From positions 307,220 to 345,103 of the forward strand of contig ML977023.1 in NCBI GenBank assembly GCA_010015675.1: 37,884 nt of DNA, in the 5' to 3' direction. Below are positions 18,870 to 27,806 of the stretch, in pieces. Source of the DNA: Byssothecium circinans. Its lineage: Eukaryota; Ascomycota; Dothideomycetes; Pleosporales; Massarinaceae. The first letter of the stretch is position 1; each line of letters opens with the position of its first letter. The position numbers and the translations under genes are program-made. The notes below the pieces were generated by a model, which was given only the letters and a program-made list of their open reading frames with translations, was not told where the DNA came from and ran no database searches.

Positions 18870-20653
18870 AGCTAGCCGACCGGGTTCCTGATCACCTGGG
18901 GTTCTTGATCACCGATCAGATCTCAACACCTCTCTCAACGCTCGTGATTTCTCAACACTCAGCTACCCAAAATGGAAAATCGCGAAGCAGCAATACAATC
19001 AGCCATCTCTGATCTTATTTCTGGTGTTTATCCTAGCCAACGGGCTGCTGCGAAGGCGTACAATGTCCCGCAGTCTACTCTCTCAACGCGTATACGCGGT
19101 ACACAGAACAGCTAAAACAGCTACGTATACCAGCAGCGATTAACTCTATAATAAGAAGAGTTTCTCGTATAATAGATTATTAAAGAAGACGCATGCGCTT
19201 TTCCTCCCTCCCACGCGCGCGCGCGAGAAATGGCGAATCAAATCCTGCGGATGAATAGAGACGATAATCCTGTTAGCAAATATTAGATATCCTACTTTAT
19301 TAAGCGCAACCCACGCGTCGCATCTATTGTGGGTAGAAAGATAGAGGCCTTACGGGCTAAGGCAGCAACATAGGAGTAGATACGCGGGTTTCTTTAGTAC
19401 TATAAGAGGCTGCGCGCAGAGCTAAGTATACAGGCTAAGGATACATAAAATATAGATAAGACTAAGAAGGCCCTAGGTGTATATGCAAACACTAGAGTAC
19501 TTATAAGTAGTTAGAAAAAAAAGGCTTATTATTAGTCTCTAGAGAATCACGAGTAAGTATCTATAATTAAGTGCGTATTAGCTATAGGTAAGAAACTACG
19601 CTGCGCGGTAATATTTAAGGGCTAGAACTTATAGACTACCTAGTTTCCTATGACTATTCTAGACTATCTTTATATAACCTTACAAAATAGCTAGACATCT
19701 AATGCGATTAGAACTAAGTAGCTATAGCGCATGTTTCTACCTAATATAGCTCCCTTACGTGATTATTAGAGGATACTTATCCTAGATAGCTATAGTAGCT
19801 ACGTTAACCTAGAATTCCTATAGCTCTATAAATAGAATAAAGTTTAGCTTTTATTTTTACCTACTTATTCCTTACACGTCCTACAGCCTCTAGATCTCTT
19901 AGTTTTCTTAGTAGTAAAGCATTTTTATTAGTAATAGATTTAAGAACTATCTTACCTTAATAACGTAGCACCTATTAAGAAGGAACATTTTATTACTACC
20001 TACCACGCAGCTAGAGAGAAAGGGATTACTAAGAGAGTTATATAAGCTAGATAGGCTACTGTAGGCATCTATCTATTAAATATTAAGTAGGTAGTTAACT
20101 CTTTTTAAGTAGCTTAGAGGCCTATTACGCTACCTTATTAGAACTAACCTTAACTTACTTAGAGCTATCTATCTACGCCCCATAGACCTCGCGATCTTTT
20201 TATAGCTTAGTAAGAGCTATATAGAAGGTAGAGAATCTATCGCGAGGCTCATTAGCTTATTAAAAAAGTAGGCAAAGCAATTACCCTTACAAATACATGT
20301 ACAGCGCTACTGGAAATAGAGAATAAAAGACTACATAGTTAACTTAAGGCCCTTAAGCCTCAATAGTCACGAAAGAGAATATAGGTAGACCTAAATTAAT
20401 GCTTTGCAGATATAGATACAATCATGATAGTAAAATAGGTAGCAGATCTTTTAGCATTACAAAATAATGACAAAGCAGTAGAAAAGGAAGCGGAAAAAGC
20501 TGTAGCTGAAATAGCTACTAAAACTCTGCAATCTATGTGTATAGAGTAGCAATTGTAATTAGGTTAACTAAAATAAACATGATTTTCTAAGGGGTAGCTG
20601 ATTTTAAGAGGTGATTAAGAACCCTAGGTAATCAGGAACCTAGTTAGCTAGCT
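18870..20653 (+). mobile_element. pogo-type transposon, full length copy A (1784 bp)
   Basis: Starts AGCTAGCCGACC at 18870 and ends GCTAGCT at 20653, with TA at 18868-18869 and 20654-20655. The left end carries GGGTTCCTGATCACC and GGGGTTCTTGATCACC as direct repeats, mirrored with RIP changes at the right end. The left 240 bp is nearly free of RIP; the rest, including the right end, is heavily mutated compared with the copy at 1-317 (for example CAACAG to CAATAG). Confidence 0.88.
18972..20558 (+). pseudogene. pogo transposase, 528-codon frame with RIP stops (copy A)
   Basis: From ATG 18972 to TAA 20556-20558 is exactly 528 codons with no net frameshift, the usual size of fungal pogo transposases. 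Domains in order: Psq-type HTH (MENREAAIQSAISDL to STLSTRIRG, residues 1-43); CENP-B-type HTH (EDACAFPPSHARAREMANQI, residues about 70-90, then RNPRVASIVGRKIEALR); and the DDE_1 catalytic domain (VIFKG; LILDSYSSYVNLEFL around residue 272). The tail is basic and helical, ending ...EWQL-like. Internal stops are mainly TAG/TAA at expected Gln and Trp codons. Inactive as it stands. Confidence 0.85.
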
Positions 20654-21000
20654 TAGTTAAAACGCGTGGAGAGCATTACCCCCCACAGCTAACTTTACAA
20701 AATTACCTTTCAGACTCTACTATCTCGTTCTCCTCTTATCATACTAATACTCAAACATCGGTCGCCTATTCTCCACCTAGAAAATCTACTTATCTCCCTT
20801 TTTCTCACCTACGAAACCAAACCACCTTACCTATTCTGCTCTTTCACCCTGTACCACTACCCCTCACCTCGCAAACCAACCAATCACACGCCCCTATAAG
20901 CTAGCCGACACTGATGCGAGCTATCTACTGTTCCAAGCCATCCGCCTAGAACTTAGGCTCTCATTAAAACATGTATTTTCTCTCCACCCACTCGATTAAA

Positions 21001-22587
21001 ATGGACAACCGTGAAGCAACTATTCAAGCAGCTATTAGTGATCTTGATGCTGGTGTTTTTACCAGTCAACAAGCTGCTGCAAAGGCGTACGGTATCCCTC
21101 GAGCCACGCTCTCTGCCCGTATGCGCGGTAGGTAGAGCAACTAAAACAGCCACGTATACCAGCAACAATTAACTCTATAATAAGAGGAGTTTCTTATATA
21201 ATAGATTCTTAAAGAAGACGCACGCGCTTTTCCTCCCTCCCACGCGCGCGCGCGAGAAATGGCGAATCAAATCCTAAGGATGAATAGAGACAATAATTCT
21301 GTAAGTAAACGTTAGATATCCTTCTTTCTTAAGTGTAACCCACGCGTCACATTTATTATAGGTAGAAAGATAGAGGCTGCATGGGCTAAAGGAGCAATAT
21401 AACAGTAGGTACGCGAGTTTCTTTAGCTCTATAAGAGGCTTCATATAGAGCTAGAGATACAGGCTAAGGATACGTAGAATATAGATAAGACTAGGAAGGC
21501 CCTAGGTATATATGCAAACACTAGAGTACTTATAGATAGCTAGAAAAAGAAGGCTTATAAGCAGTTACTAGAGAATCGCGAGTAGGCGTTAATAATTAAG
21601 TGCGTATTAGCTACGGGGAAGAAACTACGCTGCGTGGTAATATTTAAGGGCCAGAGCCTATAGACTACTTAGTTTCCTGCGGTAGTTCTAGACTAGCTTT
21701 ATACAACCCTATAGAATAGCTAGACATTTAATGTAATAAGGACTAAGTAGCTATAGCGTATATTTCTACCTAATATAGCTCCCTTACGTGATTATTAGAG
21801 GATGTTAATTTTAGATAGTTATAGTAGCCATATTAGCCTAGAATTCCTATAGCTTTGCAAGTAGAATAGAATCTAGCTTCTATTCCTACCTCTTTATTCC
21901 TCGTACGTCCTATAGCCTCTAGATCTCTTAGTTTTCTTAGTAGTAAAGAGATTCTATTAATACTAGATTTAAGAGCTATCCTACCTTAATAACGTAGTAC
22001 CTATTAAAAAGGAACGCTTTATCATGGCCTACAATACAGCTAGAGAGAAAGCAATTACTAAGAGAATCATACAAGCTAGATAGGCTACTACAGGTATCTA
22101 TCTATTAAATATTAAGTAGGTAGTTAACTCGTCTTAAGTAGCTTAAAGGCCTATTACGCTACCTTATTAGAATTAACTTTAACCTGCTAAGAGCTATCTC
22201 TCTACCCCCCACGGCCCTTATAAACTCTTTATAGCTTAGAGAGAGCTCTATAGGAATGAGAGTATTAGCCGCAAGACTCACCAGCTCTTCCAAAAAGTAG
22301 GGAAGGCAATTGCAGCAGCGAATATACGCGCAGCGCAGCTAGAAATAGAGAACAAAAGACTACACAGTTAACTTGAAGCTCTTAAGCCTCCGCAGCTACG
22401 AAAGAAGGTTCGTGTTGACCCAAATCAACGCTTTGCAGATATAGATACAATCATGATTGCTGTAAGGGCCTCACAGCTTCTTAAGGCACAGCGTGATATT
22501 AATGCTGAGGAAAAGGCTGCAGAAAGAAGAGCAGCTGAAACAGCAGCTCAAACGCTTCAGTCTATGTGTATAGAGTGGCAATTGTAA
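21001..22587 (+). pseudogene. pogo transposase, 528-codon frame with RIP stops (copy B)
   Basis: ATG 21001 to TAA 22585-22587 is again 528 codons in register with copy A. The N-terminal Psq HTH reads MDNREATIQAAISDL to ATLSARMRG and differs from copy A at many residues, while the CENP-B HTH (PPSHARAREMANQI) and the DDE_1 core (LILDSYSSHISLEFL) are nearly the same. The first stop (TAG) comes at codon 45. The C-terminal 80 codons are almost clean (DPNQRFADIDTIM, then SMCIEWQL). Inactive as it stands. Confidence 0.85.
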
Positions 22588-22641
22588 CTAGGTTGAGGCA
22601 ATTACATTGATTTTTCAAGGGGTGGCTGATCCCTGGCAGAT

Positions 22642-22689
22642 GGCTCGCATCAGTGGGTGGCTCGCATCAGTGGGTGGCTCGCATCAGTG
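22642..22689 (+). repeat. 17-bp subterminal tandem repeat, 2.8 copies
   Basis: Unit GGCTCGCATCAGTGGGT, repeated without spacer just inside the right end of pogo copy B; the left end has one exact unit and a degraded second. Probably transposase binding sites. Confidence 0.8.
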
Positions 22690-22701
22690 TCGGCTAGCTT
22701 A

Positions 22702-23156
22702 CCCCCCTGGTATACATATGTACCTCCATGTACCTCTGCACACGTGAGCAGTCCTCAATGTGACAATCCCTGCCCCATCTGTTGTTCGCAGTGGTTCCAG
22801 TGATCGACACTAAGCGCGATGTTACCGCATACGGTATGTTGCGCAAAGGCCGCGAACGAGCGGGGTTCCGCGCGTCAAAACATTTGCGAAAACGTTTGGC
22901 AAACTGAAGGGGGTTTTCTAGGGAGCTTACTCCGCGGTGGGAGGAAAGTACCTTGTTTGGTTAGGGATTTCTTGGACGCTGGAAAGGTAAGATGGATGGT
23001 TGGTTGTGGGCGTAGATGTGCGTAGTGAATTATAGGTGGGCCGAGGTTAATGGTGTCAAAAAGAGGACACGTCGTTGTGCGCTTTCTTTCCTCCATAGTT
23101 GCACACTATTCCATTCCATTCACCCACACCCATCCATCCAATCATCACACAACACA
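22702..23156. other. intergenic, promoter side of the small membrane protein gene
   Basis: Normal composition. The last 80 bases are rich in CATTCC/CACCCACACC/CATCCATCC, typical of a fungal 5' leader. No other feature recognised. Confidence 0.4.
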
Positions 23157-23540
23157 ATGGCATCTTCTAGCCCCCCTAAATCCGTCCCCTACTCGCTCCC
23201 GGCCGGCCGGCTCCTCCGCCCCATCATCATCTGCGCCGTCGTCATGGCCTTCAGCGCGCGCAAATCGCTCCTCGCCCCGGGTTCTTTCCTCCAAGAGAAT
23301 CTGCTCTCTCTCAACAGCTCGGGTACCGCGCTCAAGGCGGCGAAATGGATTCAGACGGGGCTGTTTTGGATTGTGTATGGGGCGCATTCAGTGGAGTGCG
23401 TGATTTTGGCGAGGAAGTTGAGTCAGCATGGAGTGAGCGTTTTGAGTGCAGCTTGGTGGAAGTGGATAGCGGAGTGTTTCGTGGGAGGGCAATTTTGTTT
23501 CAAGCATTTTGAGGGGGTGGCTAAGGGTAGGAGAGCGTGA
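23157..23540 (+). CDS. small integral membrane protein, DUF4499/TMEM254-like, 127 aa
   Basis: I choose ATG 23157 (context CAACACAATGG); the open frame extends upstream but only through leader sequence. Residues 1-20 are Ser/Pro-rich. Hydrophobic segments at about 21-33 (LRPIIICAVVMAF), 62-83 (WIQTGLFWIVYGAHSVECVI) and 97-113 (WWKWIAECFVGGQFCF) suggest three membrane helices. The spacing W...H.vE...........W...F.GG resembles the TMEM254/DUF4499 family of small membrane proteins of unknown function, usually about 110-130 aa. No intron, intact, GC-rich codons. The family name rests on my recall of its pattern. Confidence 0.7.
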   Translation: MASSSPPKSVPYSLPAGRLLRPIIICAVVMAFSARKSLLAPGSFLQENLLSLNSSGTALKAAKWIQTGLFWIVYGAHSVECVILARKLSQHGVSVLSAAWWKWIAECFVGGQFCFKHFEGVAKGRRA

Positions 23541-24193
23541 GTGGGGGCGAGAGATGAGATGTGGGTTGGTGGTTGGGGGGTTGGGACAGTTGCGCGAAAC
23601 TTGTCATGTTGTACTGCTTTTGGAGGTCTGGGCAGGGTGGGGAAGAAGGAAGGGATGAACTTAGTGCAGCGTCGATAATTGTTTGAGCTTGGAGAATGAT
23701 GGGGGAAGCGGTCGTAGGAATACCTGATGTTCATTGACTTCTTAGCTATTAGTGTTGCCCTCCGGGCTTCCATCGTTCTTATCTCTGAGGATAGCGATCT
23801 GCTTCTGCTATGTATCAATTTGTATCTTCGACCTCAATAGCTCGTTATAGTCAAAATGACGAGCTAGCCTCTACGAGTGTGCTCTCTATGTGTATCAGAT
23901 TAGCTTTCTTTAGCTTCGTATCGCCAAACTCGGGAGACTAGAGCCCTGACGAAAGATAACAGATGCCACTGGTGTATCCTCGATTGAGCGATTTACAGCA
24001 TAATGTGGCCTCTCAAAAAGGCTCTCACACTCTACTGTATGTGTTGGGCATTGGTAACGCACAATGTCTTTCATTCCACCTCTGTGCGTCCAGTCGTAAC
24101 ACAAGGGACGTTTTAAGAAACTGTGGAACTGGTGAGTCTTGACGGCACCGCGCGCGCTATTGAAACATTTTGATTGACGACGCCCAGTTCAAA
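23541..24193. other. intergenic, nothing recognised
   Basis: G-rich on the plus strand at 23540-23660, otherwise unremarkable. Short open frames without features. Confidence 0.4.
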
Positions 24194-24468
24194 ATGTCCA
24201 ACCCCGACGGAACAAAGCCTCCTTCTCCAGGTCGCCCGCGACCCAAGCCGGGAAAGATGCAGATTTGGCGAGTAACAGTCTTTTCAAACTCCATAACTTA
24301 TCGGGCCATATACTTATTCGCTTTTTCAGTGAAGAAGTCATCCAACCACACTTCGCCTTCTCTCGTCGGATCAATGGCCCTTCCTTTTCGCGACAGAATG
24401 TTTCAATGCATATCCCAGAGATTTTGGGAATCATGACAATTGTTAAGAAGAGCGGTGTTGGAGCTTGA
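24194..24468 (+). CDS. possible small two-exon gene, about 70 aa
   Basis: ATG 24194 (context TTCAAAATGTC) opens MSNPDGTKPPSPGRPRPKPG, and a second coherent frame EEVIQPHFAFSRRINGPSFS continues to MTIVKKSGVGA and TGA at 24468. The two are in register only if the intron runs from GC at 24268 (G|GCGAGT) to CAG at 24329 (62 bp, CATAACT branch-like site). The nearby GT at 24272 puts exon 2 out of frame with an immediate stop. Proline-rich N-terminus, no membrane segment. No family recognised; it may be a decayed gene. Confidence 0.35.
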
Positions 24469-25721
24469 GCAACGCTGGTGGGCGCTTTCCTTTGCTTCGG
24501 CAATCTTCCAGTCCTTTCAGTCATATTTGCGACTGCAGCACAAAGAACATCATATCTTCCCTCATGAATAATGTCCAAAAAAAAAAAAAAAAGACGTCTC
24601 ACCTTTCTACATCTTTGTGCCTCTATACGTAACCCATCCCCTGTTACACAACTCGGCTAGCGGTCCAAGTGGGGCGCATCCATGGCATAACATCACCATG
24701 TTGAAGTACTACGTCCCAACTCGCCCTTCCTCGTGCGACCAACACCTCACCAACTCCCAAAGCGCCCACTCACGTGGGGAGGTTTCCATTTGAAGTAAGT
24801 TGTGGGTGAAAGTGTGGATTGCTGTGCCGTATGAGGGTTTATCCATGAAGCATGGGTTGTGAATTTCCTAAACGAGGAGCTGTGTAGTGTACGGCCAATC
24901 AGGAGAAAGTGAATAGGTCATGCGGTTGAAAAGGTGGATCTAGGATAGTTGATGATCTGTTTGAAGTTGATTGTTAGGGGTATAGTAAAGCGCGGAATAA
25001 TGTTTATTCTGGAATTAGATGCAAAGGCTATGGAGGTGACGACAATCAAGGGTCTTGAGATTACATAAGCTGAGATCATGAAGTATACTGGGTACTACTA
25101 TGTACTAACCTGAGAGAATGAAGATCATGGTGAAACTCTGGCTATGGCTGAAATACTACGTTTAGTATCACGTTGTCATGAAGTGGACGTTTGGGCGTTA
25201 CTGACAATCACGTCACGTGAATTCATTCCAACCTGTCTTAGCGCGGCTCGGAGTTGTGGCTTCAAAATATCTGCAACTCTTCCATCTTAAGATTTTCGCA
25301 CAAAGGATATAAGAACTACATCCCGCTTGGCAAATTCTGGCTTTGTTGCCGCCTGATATCGAGCTGCATGCGCGTACCAAATTGGCACTCACGATGTCAC
25401 ATCATGCACGCGACGACATATGGGATGTGACGTATGATCGAGTCCTTCACGAGCAAGCTGAACCCTGCTTGAACAGATATGCAAGGCGTCGGAGTGGCCA
25501 TATCAGCCATCAGGTGGCCTGGGAATCTCACGAAACGAAGACAAGAGATGATCTCGTCCTTCGTTTGCCCTTCGGTCATCGATTTGATACAAAGCTCGCT
25601 ATTTCACCGGTCTTGCAGCTTGACAGAAACGATAATCCATTTTGTTTCTAGAATATCGAACTTGGGAATATATCGCCTTCTAGTTGACCCCCCCCCTGCT
25701 CCCTAAAATAGCAACAGAGAA
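24469..25721. other. 1.25-kb region without a clear gene
   Basis: Holds a 16-base A run at 24577-24592. A plus-strand frame at about 25394-25651 contains MSHHARDDIWDVTYDRVLH, faintly like the DIW motif of fungal rhodopsin/PTH11-type membrane proteins, but no helices follow, so I do not call it. A C-run lies at 25688-25696. Confidence 0.35.
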
Positions 25722-25723
25722 TA

Positions 25724-26659
25724 ACGTATTCCCCCATCGAGCGCGCCAAAATTCCTTGGCAGGAAAATCAAACATTCAACCTTAATAACAATTTAAATAC
25801 GAGAGCCATAAAGCTGAAATTTTAAATATAGATATATATAATATAGATTTAAAGGATTATAAAAAAATATTCTAGGATTTCTAATAGCTTAGTAAGCTAT
25901 ATAGGTATAGAGAATACTAGGTTACTTTTAGTATATAGGGTATAAATACCTACTAAACTAGCTAAATAAGTTATAATAACTTTAGAGCTAGTTTATATAT
26001 ATATAATACACCTATTAGCACTAAAATTATAGCGTGCAGCCTAGACCTATTAGAGAATTAGCGTAGAGAGGGTAGAGATTCCTAAAATTAGAAAAATATA
26101 AATAAATATTTTAGCTAGCTAGATATTCTTACTTCCTTTCTTTTAATAAACTTTATATATATATATAGTAGTAATATAAATAGTTACCTATTAGAAAATA
26201 GCTTATATAAGCTTTATAATAAGGCAGTGTCTAAATTTTTTAAAAACCTATACTTCCTAAGCTAGATCGTTNNNNNNNNNNNNNNNNNNNNNNNNNNNNN
26301 NNNNNNNNNNNNNNNNNNNNNNNNNNNNNNNNNNNNNNNNNNNNNNNNNNNNNNNNNNNNNNNNNNNNNNNNNNNNNNNNNNNNNNATAAGTAACTCCTA
26401 GAAGTTATATAGTATATAACTAACGTTTAGCTATTAATCTATAGTAAAAGGTAGGTTTTACTTAAGATTTCTTCCTTTACTAATAACTACTAGATTACGT
26501 AAGCTATAGCTATATAATTTTAATACCTATTAGATTATATATATACCTATCTAGGTTTAAAATTTTAAAAGAAAATATTAAGGTTTAGCTTTGTTATTAA
26601 GATAATATAGTTTGATTTTCCTTGCCAAGAAATTTTGGCGCGCTCGATGGGGAATACGT
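25724..26659. mobile_element. TIR element with ACGTATTC ends, RIP-degraded, contains assembly gap
   Basis: The left end ACGTATTCCCCCATCGAGCG and the complement of the right end ACGTATTCCCCATCGAGCG match over about 45 bases, including GCGCCAAAATT and CTTGGCA. TA flanks both ends (25722-25723, 26660-26661). The first eight bases equal those of the Fot1-like element at 13476. The interior is very AT-rich and shows no readable protein; 115 bases are unknown. True length is uncertain because of the gap. Confidence 0.75.
26272..26386. other. assembly gap (115 N)
   Basis: Run of 115 undetermined bases inside the TIR element. The actual missing length may differ. Confidence 0.99.
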
Positions 26660-26661
26660 TA

Positions 26662-27281
26662 TAGTTAGTACTAGTTATTATTAGGATTATTAGAAACTAC
26701 TAGCCTAGTTAGGTACTAGATAGAATCTTATCTCTTTAGTTATTAAAATATCCGCCTCTAAGCAATTCTTAACTATAATATTAATATAATATCTATACTA
26801 TAACAGTACTATAGCACTTAATCTACTTACTTAAATAAATCCTTAGTCTAGGTATAAGGTTAGTTCCTTCCTTAGCACTAAGAGTTCTTTCTTACTTATA
26901 TTATAAAGTAGTTTCTATAGGATTTCTTATAGTTTCTTATTCTTCTTTATAATCTTAATAAAGTAGTCTACTATAAGTCTTTAGTATAGAGCTAGTTTAT
27001 TAGCTTTAGACTAAAGGAATAGTTTATAGAGGTCCTTTAGAGGCTTTAAGAGCTTCTTATAAAGATCTATTTATTTCTTTAGAGCTAAGGCCTTTTTAAT
27101 ATTAGCTATAGACGCTATAAAGATATTTACTAATCTTATCTTCCTTTTATTTCTCTAAGTAATTACTATAAACGCTAGTGCGTCTACTTTTTTTATTAAC
27201 TCTAATAGAAGTTTGCTTTCTATACTCTATATATAGGTACTAGTCTAGTATATATATACTAACTTCTTAGCTAGCGCTAAG
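26662..27281 (-). mobile_element. old Ty3-type retroelement relic, reverse transcriptase start
   Basis: The minus strand reads, with many TAG/TAA stops, LYKKLLKPLKDLYKLFL and then KKELLVLRKELTLYL followed by GFI, the entry to a Ty3 reverse transcriptase domain. The relic is cut at 27281 by the 5' LTR of the complete chromovirus and at 26660 by the TIR element. Its continuation lies at 34793. Confidence 0.55.
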
Positions 27282-27767
27282 TGTTACAAATGGAAAGGAT
27301 ATAGGGTATCCGAAGCTAGATAGTGCAGCGTAGAAGGTGTTAAGCCTAGAGAATGGCTACATGATAAGGCGCGGGGTAGGGTTACGTTAGTAGGTTAGGT
27401 AATATACTTAGTATGCTACGTGCTAAGAGGACGTAGTAGACGTAGCACCTAGTACTTAGTCTAATATGCGTGCTATAGATATAGCAGGTGTAGTAGACGT
27501 AGTAGGACTTATTAAAGAAATAGAATAAGTAGTATAAAGACTAGATAGGTTTCCTTTCTTCTCCTTTCTAGTTCTTTATAGTTAACTCTCTATAGTTTAT
27601 CTCTTACCTAGATTAATACTTAGTTATTCTATAGTTTATTATAGAATTAGTTGCTTTCACACGTTTGCCTCTTAAACTACTAAAGCACACTACCTAATGT
27701 ATATACTATACACTAACCTACCTCCCCTTACCTAGATTAGGTTAGGCTAGTATACCCCTTAGTAACA
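27282..27767 (+). repeat. 5' LTR
   Basis: 486 bp, TGTTAC...GTAACA. Differences from the 3' LTR are mostly C/T or G/A transitions, as expected of RIP. Contains reiterated GTAGTAGACGTAG-type words around 27430-27510. Confidence 0.92.
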
Positions 27768-27806
27768 CTTTGACTACCTACAGGTTTAAGAACCTGAACG
27801 TATGTA

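Larger units (their letters stand above)
20899..22699 (+). mobile_element. pogo-type transposon, full length copy B (1801 bp), different inner TIR
   Basis: Starts AGCTAGCCGACACTGATGCG at 20899 and ends GCATCAGTGTCGGCTAGCT at 22699, flanked by TA (20897-20898, 22700-22701). It shares the outer ten bases and the transposase with copy A, but the inner TIR motif is a different one (CTGATGCGAGC). It lies 245 bp downstream of copy A in the same orientation. The middle is RIP-mutated; both ends are mostly clean. Confidence 0.88.

Noticed and set aside
19213..19225. CG-rich alternating run (ACGCGCGCGCG) as a Z-DNA or repeat signal
   Set aside because: It is part of the transposase frame (SHARAREMA) and occurs at the same codons in copy B.
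22642..22689. Spaced repeats resembling a CRISPR array
   Set aside because: Three contiguous 17-bp units at a transposon end in a fungal genome; explained as subterminal transposase sites.
25394..25651. DIW motif like fungal rhodopsin-type membrane proteins
   Set aside because: Only one short motif matches and no membrane helices follow.
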